Shown: positions 9,705-19,500 of the stretch, in pieces | How positions within the stretch are numbered: position 1 is the first letter of the stretch | How the letters are laid out: each line of letters opens with the position of its first letter | Assembly: GCA_019649035.1 (NCBI GenBank) | Contig: BMAT01002928.1 | Coordinates: 157,883 to 188,467, forward strand | Source: Elysia marginata | Lineage: Eukaryota > Mollusca > Gastropoda > Plakobranchidae | Length of the DNA stretch: 30,585 bases | Direction of reading: 5' to 3' | Translations under genes and position numbers: made by a program | The notes under the pieces: generated by a model | Told to the model about the DNA's origin: nothing | Databases searched by the model: none | Seen by the model: the letters and a program-made list of their open reading frames with translations, nothing else

Positions 9705-11094
9705 GAACCTTAGGAGACGTTAAAGAACCCTGAAAGCAGGAAACAATAAACCCCTAAAACCACACTCTTACATCAGTCTTTGTAATCGACAGTGCTGAAA
9801 GGTTTACATATGTGGCTATGCGTAACCCACAAGACTAGAATGATAAATTAAACAAAGTGTCTAGACAACACGTCTCTCTTTCTGTCTGACTGGTCAAAGC
9901 TTCCTCCCTCCCTTCTCTCACCATGAACAAGCTAGGCTTGACATGCCATGATTAGTGGCCCAGCGTGCGCGGCACAGCTCTAGCCATCTGGCCTGTGTAG
10001 GTGGATGTCATTCTGAAGGAATGAACGATCTCTATCACTATCACACTACAGTAATGTTAATCCCAATATCACTAATCTCGTGTATTATTGGGCACGCGCT
10101 CTGTGTTCCAGATGCTTTGTGCCTTACATGATTGAATCTGACTGATAGTGATAGAAGCCCCTTCCCCCTCCCATCTCCCCAATATGAGACTGAAGTGAAA
10201 CTGAAAGAATGAGAGATAGCAAGATAGTAATGCTAGGTCCAATTGCAGAGATTAGTCATTGTAATGTTGACAGAGCTAGATCTAAAGAACGTGCATATCT
10301 CCACTTGACTGAAAACAGCAGGCACAGAAATATCGCATCAGAATTAAATTATCTTGAGCTGCACTACAGTGTCGATCTAATCTACCATCTAGCCTTATAA
10401 GAGTAGTAAGACAATAGGAGACCTACAACTTCAAGTAAAGCTTCCTGAGTTTAAACTAATATCACGGCAGGCAGGAAATCAACAACCCTGACAATTTTAA
10501 AGAGCGAAAAGTTGAACTAATTGACAAATTACCGTACTGTAATTCTCTTGTAATTTATCATACCATGTGCTTTAACTGCTAAATACGTTGTTCCTTCAAA
10601 AGTTTTAAATTATGTATCTTGATGGATTTTGTTTTATTAAAACGAGTGAAAAAAAACGACAACAACAACAACAATATAAACAACAAATATTCAAAGAAAA
10701 TTATACAGGTGAAGACATTATGCTCAAATTTTAAATCAAGGGAGATAACCCAACTATAACTTAACTCGATTTTTCACTTAAGTCGATCTTAGTAGTTGTG
10801 TCCCCATGGAAATCGACTTAAGCAATGTTGACTGATTTGTCGAACCCGGATGGTGCAGTGTTATGGTGCTTTAGAGGGAGAAGAGAATTATGCTTGAGAT
10901 ATGTCGCGAAGATATAAGTATCAATAAGTAGTTTTGTCACACTTACTACTTGATTGCATCGTGAATACAGACACTGGTGATAAGCTTACCAAGTGGATTG
11001 TTTGAGAAGTAATGCTTTGTAATGGAATTTCTAAAGTGCGAATGTTATTGAAATTTTACATTGTGGTATAATCATGTTTTTGTTTTGCAGAGTA

Positions 11095-11450
11095 TTGCAT
11101 TCGTCTTCTGGTTGGGTTTTCAAATAGAATTTTTAGGGCTTTGAAACTTTTTAAACAGACTTTTGTGGCTTATAAGTATTTTATTCCTTTATATAAGCCA
11201 AGCTGAGCAAAGATTAGGGCTTACGAGCTAATTTGAGCCACGAGTACATGAAGAATACTGGCATTGTTTGAGCGTGATTATTCGTACTTGATTGAACAGA
11301 TGCTCTCTGGTTAATTCTGGCCAATGTCTGCCAGTCTTGGTGCTGATGAGTGTCATTAAACGCTATTCAACCTTCTTCCTATGTTGACTTTGTTCTACGG
11401 CGTTCACTATGTTTTGTCTGGTCTGTCAAGATTTGCGGTATAGCCAGGAC
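11095..11450 (+). repeat. Unclassified long repeat, copy 1, 3' segment
   Basis: Collinear with about 14070-14445 of copy 2. Shared words are TCTTCTG, TTTGGGTTTT, ATTTTTAGGG, GCCAAG-TGAGC, TTACGAG-TAATTTGAG, ACGAGT and TTGCGGT. The two segments of copy 1 are about 2.46 kb apart but adjacent in copy 2. Confidence 0.7.
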
Positions 11451-11499
11451 TAGCAAAGGTGTTTTGTCACTCCGCCGTTCCATCCACGGACTTTAAAAA

Positions 11500-11501
<2 letters not shown>

Positions 11502-11571
<70 letters not shown>

Positions 11572-11585
11572 CCTCTCTCTCTCTC
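11502..11585. repeat. (CT)n microsatellite with GT interruptions
   Basis: CT dinucleotides with isolated TGTCT interruptions. The leucine/serine-rich frame over it is an artefact. Confidence 0.97.
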
Positions 11586-12464
11586 GTCTTACTTTTCTTT
11601 CTGTTGCTTCTGTCTATCCTTCCCAATTTTGGTCTCTTATAAATCAGACGAGAGGGCGGACAGATCAGTGTCGAATTACATGTTTTACACCTGATAGTGA
11701 ACTGAAAACTTTTTTCCTACGGTACTTTTTTAGAAGGGGCGACCTGTTGGAAAGAAAAGAAAGTACATAAAGAGGCCTAGGTTTTACTTCTTCTATTACT
11801 TTGCATCTGTCGGTTTTTTATGTAACAAAGCCCCCTTTTTAAAGACATATTTATATTATGTTCGGCCTACATGACTCGTTATCTGATCTGAAGTTTGTTT
11901 TTGTTATGCTAAATTGTCTACGTTGTCATGTTTACAGGTACCCTCTAGTAATAACTAATATAGTAGGTACACATTAAAATGTTGTAAAATTATAAATTCG
12001 TTTATCAGATAAAAATGCACACCACAATAGAACGAATAATTATTGCATGGTTAGTTATCAGTTTGGTTAAAAAATTGTTTGATAAAAGAGTGTGCTGCGT
12101 ATTTTTACAACACAAGTCTTGCAACAAGTGTGGATGAATTGGACGTCGTAAGTTCGAAATTTGAGAAAACACCTTTTAAAAGTGTAGCCTACATGAATTT
12201 GTTTCGCTTTTTCTCCTTATTTAAAATCAACTGATTTTGTAATATCTTTCCATCAAATTTTAATAATAAGTTCAATACAATTTTTTACATTATGAAGCTA
12301 AGAAATAAAAGCAACGTTCAGAATTATCAAGACACTTTGATCTGAAATGTGAGACATCCAACTACGTAATTCACAGTGTCACACTGGTTGTGAAAAACGC
12401 CGTACATGTAAAGTATTCTTTCATGAACCCATGACCTTATGCATCCAAACATGATACGGCATAG

Positions 12465-12468
<4 letters not shown>
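11586..12468. other. No recognisable gene
   Basis: AT-rich spacer between microsatellites. Nothing is recognised on either strand. Confidence 0.5.
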
Positions 12469-12523
<55 letters not shown>

Positions 12524-12660
12524 CAGAGAGAGACAGAGACAGAGAGAGACAGAGAGAGACAGAGAGACAGAGACAGACAGACAGACAGACTGAGAGGAGG
12601 GGCGAGAGACAGGCAGGCAGACACAACCATAAATAGAAAGAGACAGACAGAGCAGAGATA
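12469..12660. repeat. (AG)n / (GACAGA)n compound microsatellite
   Basis: A pure AG run is followed by AGACAG hexamer-type units and GACA repeats to about 12590, then imperfect GACAGGCAG-type units to about 12660. All reading frames over it are low-complexity artefacts. Confidence 0.95.
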
Positions 12661-13189
12661 ATTTAAGTACTTAAACTATCTCTGGACAGAGGGTATGCAA
12701 ATTAATGCTCATTCATAAAGACAAGTGCAAATGATACATGAAAAAGATAAGGAGTTCGTTACTTTTATTAATTATATTTGGATACATTTTAAATATTGAC
12801 ATTTTTATGCGTCGGCCTATAATTCTCATTGCAATGGAGCTAAGGTCCAAACTGTCCGTATCTTCTCCTTGGATACGAGACATCCGAGAGCTTAAAAAAA
12901 ATATGTTGCAAAGATACCAGTTGCTAAAAAATTTACGACATGCTTTTAAGTTGAATTGATATCTTGGAAAGCTTCTTTTCGAAATTTAAAATGTGAATCG
13001 GTGTCTACGTCTAGACCTGGATTCGCATGCTAGCCATTGTAAAAAAGCTAAGTGGCATGTCCAACTAAGAAAAATTTAATATTTTTCGGTGTGTTTCAGA
13101 AGAAAAAAAAACCTTTTACAAATGCGCACCTTTCTTGGGAATTCCCGTTCTAAGGCACCCCCCAGTGGGCGTTCGTTTACCAATGTTTT
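12661..13189. other. No recognisable gene
   Basis: AT-rich sequence. A 73-codon frame at 12738-12959 shows no known motif. Confidence 0.45.
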
Positions 13190-14445
13190 TATGTATAAGT
13201 GAGCGAGTGGCTTGATTTCGTACTTAATTGTAATTTTTTTCCTATGTACGGATGTTGAATTTTTTGGCTAAAAGGAAATAATTAAGAATCACTATCTGTG
13301 GTTTTGAAGGAGAGAAAGAGAGAGATAAGTTTTGATGCAATAAGCAAATGGGGTATAGTATTCTTTGTAATTGCTCACAGTCTACCAGGAGATTGGGACT
13401 AAAAGTTTTTCCTAGCGTTGTGCATGGAATAGAAGTGTAAATCTCTCTATCTTAGGTGCAGGTTCCCTGTCATAGGAAAAGCTCAGACGGTAAACCAACA
13501 GTGAAAGTAGTTTACTTGAATTATAATACTTTTTGGGCAGAGTTTATAGAGGTTTCATTGGTAAAAAGGAAGACTGAGTGACGCTGCTCACATTAAGACC
13601 AGTTTCTGTAGAATGCTCCTGTATGAGGCAGAGAGGTTGACTATCTCTTGAGTCAGATGTTAGGACTAGAGCAGAATCGGAAAAGATAACAAGATCAAAG
13701 GGTCTGACCGGTTTGTATAACCCCCACCCCCACCTCCAATCTATCCTCCCCTGTATAAAGCTCTCATCTTCATACCTCTCTCTTGGATGGTAGACAGTAG
13801 TATCCCCTCTCTTAGAGAGAAAAGAGTAGCTTAGAACTTGGTATTAGTCTTAGATTTTGAAAAATCAGATCACTTCTCCTAGAAACGTTGAGCTGAATAA
13901 GTCGTGAGCTCTGCGCTAAGCTCAGGGCCACGACAATCCGGTTTTGTTGAGAGATTTGTACGCTATCGTAGTAGTAGAAATTTGATATGAAAGTTTGCAA
14001 ATTGGATTGCCTCACTTCGTCCAACGACGTATGTTGTAGCTGACTTCCTGGATATGTACGGATGTTTGATTATTCTTTTACTCTTCTGCTTTGGGTTTTT
14101 ATAAGATTTTTAGGGATTTTATAAGATTTTAGGGCTTTTGAGACTCTTAGGGCTTTTACTCTTTTAGATAATAGAAGTAGCCAAGTTGAGCTAAGTTTAG
14201 GACTTACGTCATATTCTTATTTTTGAAACTGCTTACGAGATAATTTGAGTTACGAGTTTATGAAGAAGACTGTTCATTTGTTGTGTGTGATTACATGCCT
14301 GAAGAGATGCTGTTTGATCATTTATGGCCATTGTTTACAAGCCTTGTTGTCAAGGGTCAATAAATGCCATGATTTAGCCTCAGTTGTGGGCTTTAATACT
14401 TGCGACTGCGAGACATGTCATTATTGCGGTCTGCATGAGGTAAGA
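13190..14445 (+). repeat. Unclassified long repeat, copy 2 (uninterrupted)
   Basis: About 1.25 kb collinear with 7765-8630 plus 11095-11450. Both copies keep GTCGTG...CACGAC as a possible 6-bp stem (13912-13945 here). In this copy an inner GAGCT/AGCTC stem can also form. On the minus strand both copies can encode ISQQ-RIVV and LAQSSRL, but flanking frames break at different places. The alternation of conserved and variable blocks argues for real descent from one sequence. Identity of the family is unknown. Confidence 0.75.
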
Positions 14446-15383
14446 CAACTGGAGATTACAGTGGTATAATCCGAATATGTGTACTGATTGAAGAGAGAGA
14501 GAGTTGTACTGGTAGTATGAAGCAACCACATTGCATCATCATAAACCTGTAAACCCTGATTATGGCTATTTGTTAAAGAGTAAGATATAAAGTTAGCTGC
14601 TCACCATGGCGCTTTACCGACATTACTCCAGAACTGAATATATATATATTCAAGGAACATTACATTCTTGAGAAAAACCATGGGCTGGCATATAAAATTG
14701 GGGGGATGGGGGGGGGGGGGAGATTGTGGGTTAAATACTCTTTACTCTGATCTCGTAACAAAAACTTCAGTAGGAACAGTGACCATAATTTCAGTGAGCG
14801 GACCTTTTTTTTTTTAAAGCATAGCTGTCGTTCAAACTGGCTGCATGAGTGCATGTAGCTACTTCCGCTTTAGCCCAAGCGTGGGTGTGGGGGTCCTACT
14901 GTTACGTTTTAGTTACGTTGGCCAGTAGTTGATTTAGGAATTTAGTTAAGGCCATCGCTTCCTTCTATTTTTGTTATTGTTTTTTACCATATATTAATTC
15001 CATTCGGGAAATTTGACTTTGTTACTCAGCGTAACTGTGTCGCCACAAGAGCAGCGTCACTAAATAATGCCCTAGCATCTGAAAGCCACTTTTAACCCAT
15101 ATGCAGGGTGCTGCAGGCGCATATGTCGAATTTGAGCATTGCCTGTAGCTGGGTACCCATTTTACACTCGAATGAGTAGGACAATTAATAATAGATATGT
15201 GCCATTTAGCACTTTTAATCATTTCCCTGGCAATTGGATGTAACACACCCGGACTTGCTTTTTTCATGCCTATATCTTGGCGTATAAGTTGGTTTGAGAT
15301 ACAAAATTCATAATACATTGAGTAATTTTCTAGAGCATTAAAATAAATAATGTCATAGATCTAATAGTAATCATAATCAATAA
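14446..15383. other. No recognisable gene; G-runs and possible repeat fragment
   Basis: Two close G runs (G6 at 14700-14705, G13 at 14708-14720) could form a quadruplex. The stretch 15022-15318 contains GGGTACCCA, CACTCGAATG and TGCAGGGTGCTGCAGGCGCA, and has the feel of a dispersed repeat rather than a gene. An AT-AATC simple tail at 15366-15386 belongs to the following LINE end. Confidence 0.4.
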
Positions 15384-15458
15384 TCAAGTGCCGTCTTCGG
15401 TCCGAAGGTTGGCAACCATGTTTCTCCATTCTTCTCTGTTCTCGGCCTTCCGTTTCGT
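15384..15458 (-). pseudogene. 3' terminus of an RTE-like LINE ORF
   Basis: The minus strand reads AENREEWRNMVANLRTEDGT followed by TGA at 15384-15386. This matches the last residues of invertebrate RTE-type reverse transcriptases (D/N-R-x-x-W-R-x-x-V then TEDGT). Downstream in element orientation is a short TGATTATTGATTATGATT simple tail, as expected for an RTE 3' end. Only about 25 codons survive, so it is a severely 5'-truncated insertion. It is too short to tell whether it is related to the 6550-7250 copy. Confidence 0.7.
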
Positions 15459-15836
15459 ATGTCATAACGAATTTAAATTGTTCATTTTGAAATATTTTTT
15501 AAATTTTTTTCAAAATTCATCATTTAATTTTTAAATATAAATATTACAATCCGTGGCGACTGGGTGCAATACACCTGTGAACTTTTTGTGTAGTATTTTG
15601 TAACAAAAATACCTTCTAAACTAAACCATGTATGAATTGATAAATGAGAACGAAAAGAATGATGATCAAACGTATAGACTTGGTTATAAACAACCATATT
15701 CTCTATCTCACACTCTCAAACACACACACACCACCCCACACATCGCGACCCGTCTCATTCAACATAAAAAAAAACGAAAAAAAAAAAACAAAAAACCCAA
15801 CTTTTTCGGAAGCAAGGCAAACTGAATTCCGTGTAT

Positions 15837-15849
15837 GGGCATGCGCAGC
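15837..15849. promoter_or_regulatory. NRF1-like palindromic motif
   Basis: GGGCATGCGCAGC contains GCATGCGCA, matching most of the NRF1 consensus (YGCGCAYGCGCR), a common housekeeping promoter element. It lies about 430 bp upstream of the PUF60 start codon at the edge of a locally GC-rich patch. Inference only. Confidence 0.4.
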
Positions 15850-16274
15850 ATAGAGTCGAGTGGGCCGGCTCGAGCTCATGGTTCCAAAAACTTTTGCACT
15901 GTGAGCGATTCTCTCAGTTTCGTTTCTTTTCTAGTCCTATTCATCATTTAGCTGCAAAAGCAAACTCTTATGATTTAAAATTCGCATATAGATTATCAAT
16001 ATTGGTTAAAATTCAGACCCTGGAGCCAAAGAAAGATAGAAAAACATTTATTTTGCTTTACACCTTAAGTATTAAGCCTAGGGTAAATACTCAGTTAATC
16101 CATAATATTCATTCTGACCCATTTCCCTATGATGATTTCCGGTCGCCATAGGGGAAATACTAGCTTGATAATCCTCTACTTAAGTACTATTGTATACATC
16201 ACACTGACAAAATCTTTAGGTTTTTCCTCGATTTAAATTGTATCTCATCTAATTCTAGATTCTAGACTGTGACA
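15850..16274 (+). promoter_or_regulatory. Probable PUF60 promoter and 5' UTR region
   Basis: The GC-rich patch at 15850-15885 gives way to a pyrimidine-rich CTCAGTTTCGTTTCTTTTCT segment that could hold an initiator. A GTGAGC donor-like site near 15901 and a TTCTAG acceptor-like site ending near 16265 would allow a 5' UTR intron, but transcript data are needed. The start at 16275 (gacaATGa) is the first ATG of the conserved frame. A GTG six bases upstream is not a plausible eukaryotic start. Confidence 0.4.
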
Positions 16275-16544
16275 ATGACCACAAATGGTAATGAGGATGC
16301 AGCCCCCAAAATGGAAGTGTTATCTTCCCAAAGTGTTCAAGAAAATGGTTATGCTCTGGAGCAGCAGGAGTCTGCAGCGCCTTGCGTTGAACGCCAGAGC
16401 GTCACTTCAGAAATGAATCCAAATGTGGGCCCAAATGTAACAACAGAACTGGATGCGAAACCTCAAGTAGAGAATGAGAATCATGTGAAAATAGAAAATT
16501 CCACTCCAGCTATTCCACAGGTGGAAATCAAGAGTCAAACTAAG
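16275..16544 (+). CDS. PUF60: PUF60 coding exon 1
   Basis: 90 codons, ATG to AAG, followed by the donor GTAGGT; phase 0. The product is polar and low in hydrophobics, with several PQVE-type repeats near its end ([13 protein letters not shown], then [10 protein letters not shown]). Translation into the intron reaches a stop at 16572-16574. Confidence 0.9.
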
Positions 16545-19500
16545 GTAGGTCTAGAATTTACGAGTAGCTACTGACGGGACTGTGGGGGACTGCTCATCTA
16601 GAATCTAGATCTAGACTAGGCCCTAGGCTAGCCTAGCCCTAGCCTAGGGTCTGAAATAGTTCGATCTATACCCTATTATAGTCAGGGCTGCCGCTTATCT
16701 GTGAACCCACGGAAAACCTGTGGTTCGTGAGATTTTCCGTGGGTCCGTGGTCTAATGTGCAGATTTGTCACATGTGTACGTGGTCTGATCTACCGTTGTA
16801 TTTTTGTAAACTGTGACAGAAAATTTGTCCGTGCTTTATTGATCGGTAGGCAGAGAGGCAGGCATTCAGTGATGTAGGGTGGCGTAAACCACAGTTTATT
16901 AGGCTTAACCGTATCAGAGTATACGATTGGACGAACTTGACCCTGGAACTGCGAGAGTTCATGTCAACATTCTCTAATGACCAATGAAAGAGCAGTATCA
17001 CTTCAGCACACCTTGATCTCATAACTGGCGTCCTTCACCTGTAGGTAGACCTGCTTGAGTAGGGGGACTAACTGTGGGGTGCCGATTCCCTTGACCCAGA
17101 GTCAGGATTTGCTGATCGCATTTCACTGTTTTTCTTTCAGCATTTATCTTGTGTTTAAAATGCCGCTTTTTATAAACTACTGCACCGATTTACATATCCT
17201 ATCTATAGGCTACATATTAATAAAGTATCCTAGATCTAGGAGTGAACGGACCATAGGAAATGAAACAATGGACTTCAAGTTTAACTTATCATTTCTCAGC
17301 TTCTATGAACCGCAGAATGTGAACATAATCTAGTGAAAGATCGGCATTTCGTCTGATTGTCTGCTAAGTTTCATAACAATCTGACAGTGATCTATCATAG
17401 TTAGCTAACTATAAATAATAGATCCTTGCAATTCGATGGTATTTAGTAGGTCAAACTATCGCGTGATACTGAATACAATAACAGCAAAATATATGTACCG
17501 CGAAAACGCTGCCCTCTTTTTCATGCTAACAAGGCTGTCTGGTCGAGATAGATATAATCTAGATCTAGTCTAGATTATTCTATAGTTAGATTTTAGAGCT
17601 AACCTAAACCACTTCCTGCTTAAGTTTAAGGATGCTAGATCTTATCATCTAGTGACCTTTGCATTTTCCAGTGATACTGGTAGAGATTTAATCCAGATTT
17701 AGATTAAACCTATCAAATTAGAATAGTCTACCATGACCCACATCAAAAGGGTAGTGGATCATGCTTTCACATGCCATCAAGTGAAGAGAGCAAAAGCTGC
17801 TCACATTTATAAAGAAGTACTAAATAAGGTTTTTTTCCTTTAAAATTGCAAACTAGCATTGTGTCCTTAGATGACTCTCTTGTGGTAACTCAACATCATT
17901 CTGCATTGACTTAACATGACATGATTCACCCATTCAAAATTAGAAGGGGGTATGGTTTATGTCACTGGGGATGTTTTGGATTGTAATTTGGTAAAATGCA
18001 ATCTTCACTTTCGTAAGTTCAGTTTTTTTCTATATAAGTCTATGCAATATATCACCAATGTTTGTTGCCATAAATAAAGAAAAGCACTTCTGAAGTTTTT
18101 ATGGGGAGCTGATTAATCAGTGCGTAGGCCTTTTGAAAGTAGGAATTTGAATATACAGTCAAACCTGCCTTGACGACCACCTCTCTAAGAAGACCACCTG
18201 TATTGACGACCACTTTACTATGTCTCCCTTTCGTTTTTTCTATATTCTTATACTCTGCATGACGATCACCTTCCCAACGCGACCGTGGGCAGCTTTTTTT
18301 CTTACACTATTCTATATAATCTCTGTAAAAAACTCTCCTGAGGACGACCACTCTTAATCGGACAAGTGTGAATATTCTAGTTTCACACCTCTTTACTTCA
18401 CGCTTATACGATCATGTAATTGTTTNNNNNNNNNNNNNNNNNNNNNNNNNNNNNNNNNNNNNNNNNNNNNNNNNNNNNNNNNNNNNNNNNNNNNNNNNNN
18501 NNNNNNNNNNNNNNNNNNNNNNNNNNNNNNNNNNNNNNNNNNNNNNNNNNNNNNNNNNNNNNNNNNNNNNNNNNNNNNNNNNNNNNNNNNNNNNNNNNNN
18601 NNNNNNNNNNNNNNNNAGCCAGGTAGTGGTGGTTAAGAGACAATCATAGACAACTGGTCGCCAGATGCGATTGATTTTGATAACCACAGATTGGATTAGA
18701 AATTCCCAGAAAGAAGTAGAAATGCTGCTGTGTTGAAAAGTCATTGTTTAATCAAAGTCGAAACTGGCTTGGCATATGGGAACTCAGAAGGGATAGTTGT
18801 TTGCTACATTAAAAGAGAATTGAAATAAACTGTATTGTTACAGTTTTACATAAGTAGGCCTATGCTGCCCAAGAGGACCACCTGTCCATGACGACCACAA
18901 TTGTCATTGATCTTCAGTGGTCGTCTCAGGCAGGTTTGACTGTAATTAAAATGGGTTGTGAAATAAATGCTGTAATTTTAAAAATTAAAAAAAATAGGCA
19001 TGAAAAATTCCATAAAATTATGTAAGGTTTGATAAGTGGGTAACATACATTTATCCTGTTGTTGTCTTTAAATTTTTATGACGGTTTTGAATGTTTTATT
19101 GTGTGGTAACAAACTGCAATGAGTGTGAAAAATCAGCGGAATGAACCACATCTGAGTGACAGCCCTGATTAATATATTCTTTAAGTATCTTGTTTTGTGT
19201 TTCAAAATTTTTTACTAAAGCTAGACTTTTGACTGACCCCTAATGGTTTGGAGGTATGTGCGTGAAAATAATTGAAGATAAAATTGATCTTTTCATATTT
19301 TTAAATCTCTTGGTGATAAATGTACAAACTGCTAAAAGCCAGATGGCTGGTTTTTTTTTTAATGATGTTTTACAAGTTTGTGATTTTCACAATTTGTCTA
19401 TTTCATTTTATTGAAATTTCCTTTTTCTAGGCACCTCTCTTAGATCTTCCAGATATGTCAGGAGATGGGCAGTCACAGCCAAAACGCCTCAAGTTGGAAA

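Larger units (their letters stand above)
9064..10834. mobile_element. Eroded pogo/Tigger-like DNA transposon remnant
   Basis: The left end reads CATTCGACTCCACTTAAGTC. The right end, read on the minus strand from 10834, starts CAGTCAACATTGCTTAAGTC. The two ends share the CTTAAGTCGA core, and AAGTCGAT-type subterminal words recur inside both (9081-9110, 9243-9270, 10764-10790). CAGTC termini with repeated AAGTCGA are typical of pogo-like Tc1/mariner elements. A flanking TA duplication is no longer visible. No intact transposase remains; a 63-codon frame at 10209-10400 is not recognisable. A SINE at 9441-9692 is nested inside. Confidence 0.55.
16545..19430 (+). other. PUF60 intron 1 (2886 bp)
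   Basis: Bounded by GTAGGT and a CTTTTTCTAG acceptor with a good pyrimidine tract. It holds two perfect hairpins close to the donor, a pogo/Tc1-like element with a 191-N gap, and otherwise unassigned AT-rich sequence. Frames at 16768-17022 (minus) and 17055-17333 (+) carry no recognisable motif. Confidence 0.85.

Noticed and set aside
12327-12636. Several long frames on both strands (up to 99 codons) over the AG/GACA tract
   Set aside because: They are low-complexity translations of a microsatellite.
15628-16151. + strand frames upstream of PUF60 (65-106 codons)
   Set aside because: The first ones cross CA and A-rich simple sequence; the last has no motif and covers the putative promoter/5' UTR.
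18368-18744. Frames of 68-110 codons
   Set aside because: Most of their length is the 191-N gap.
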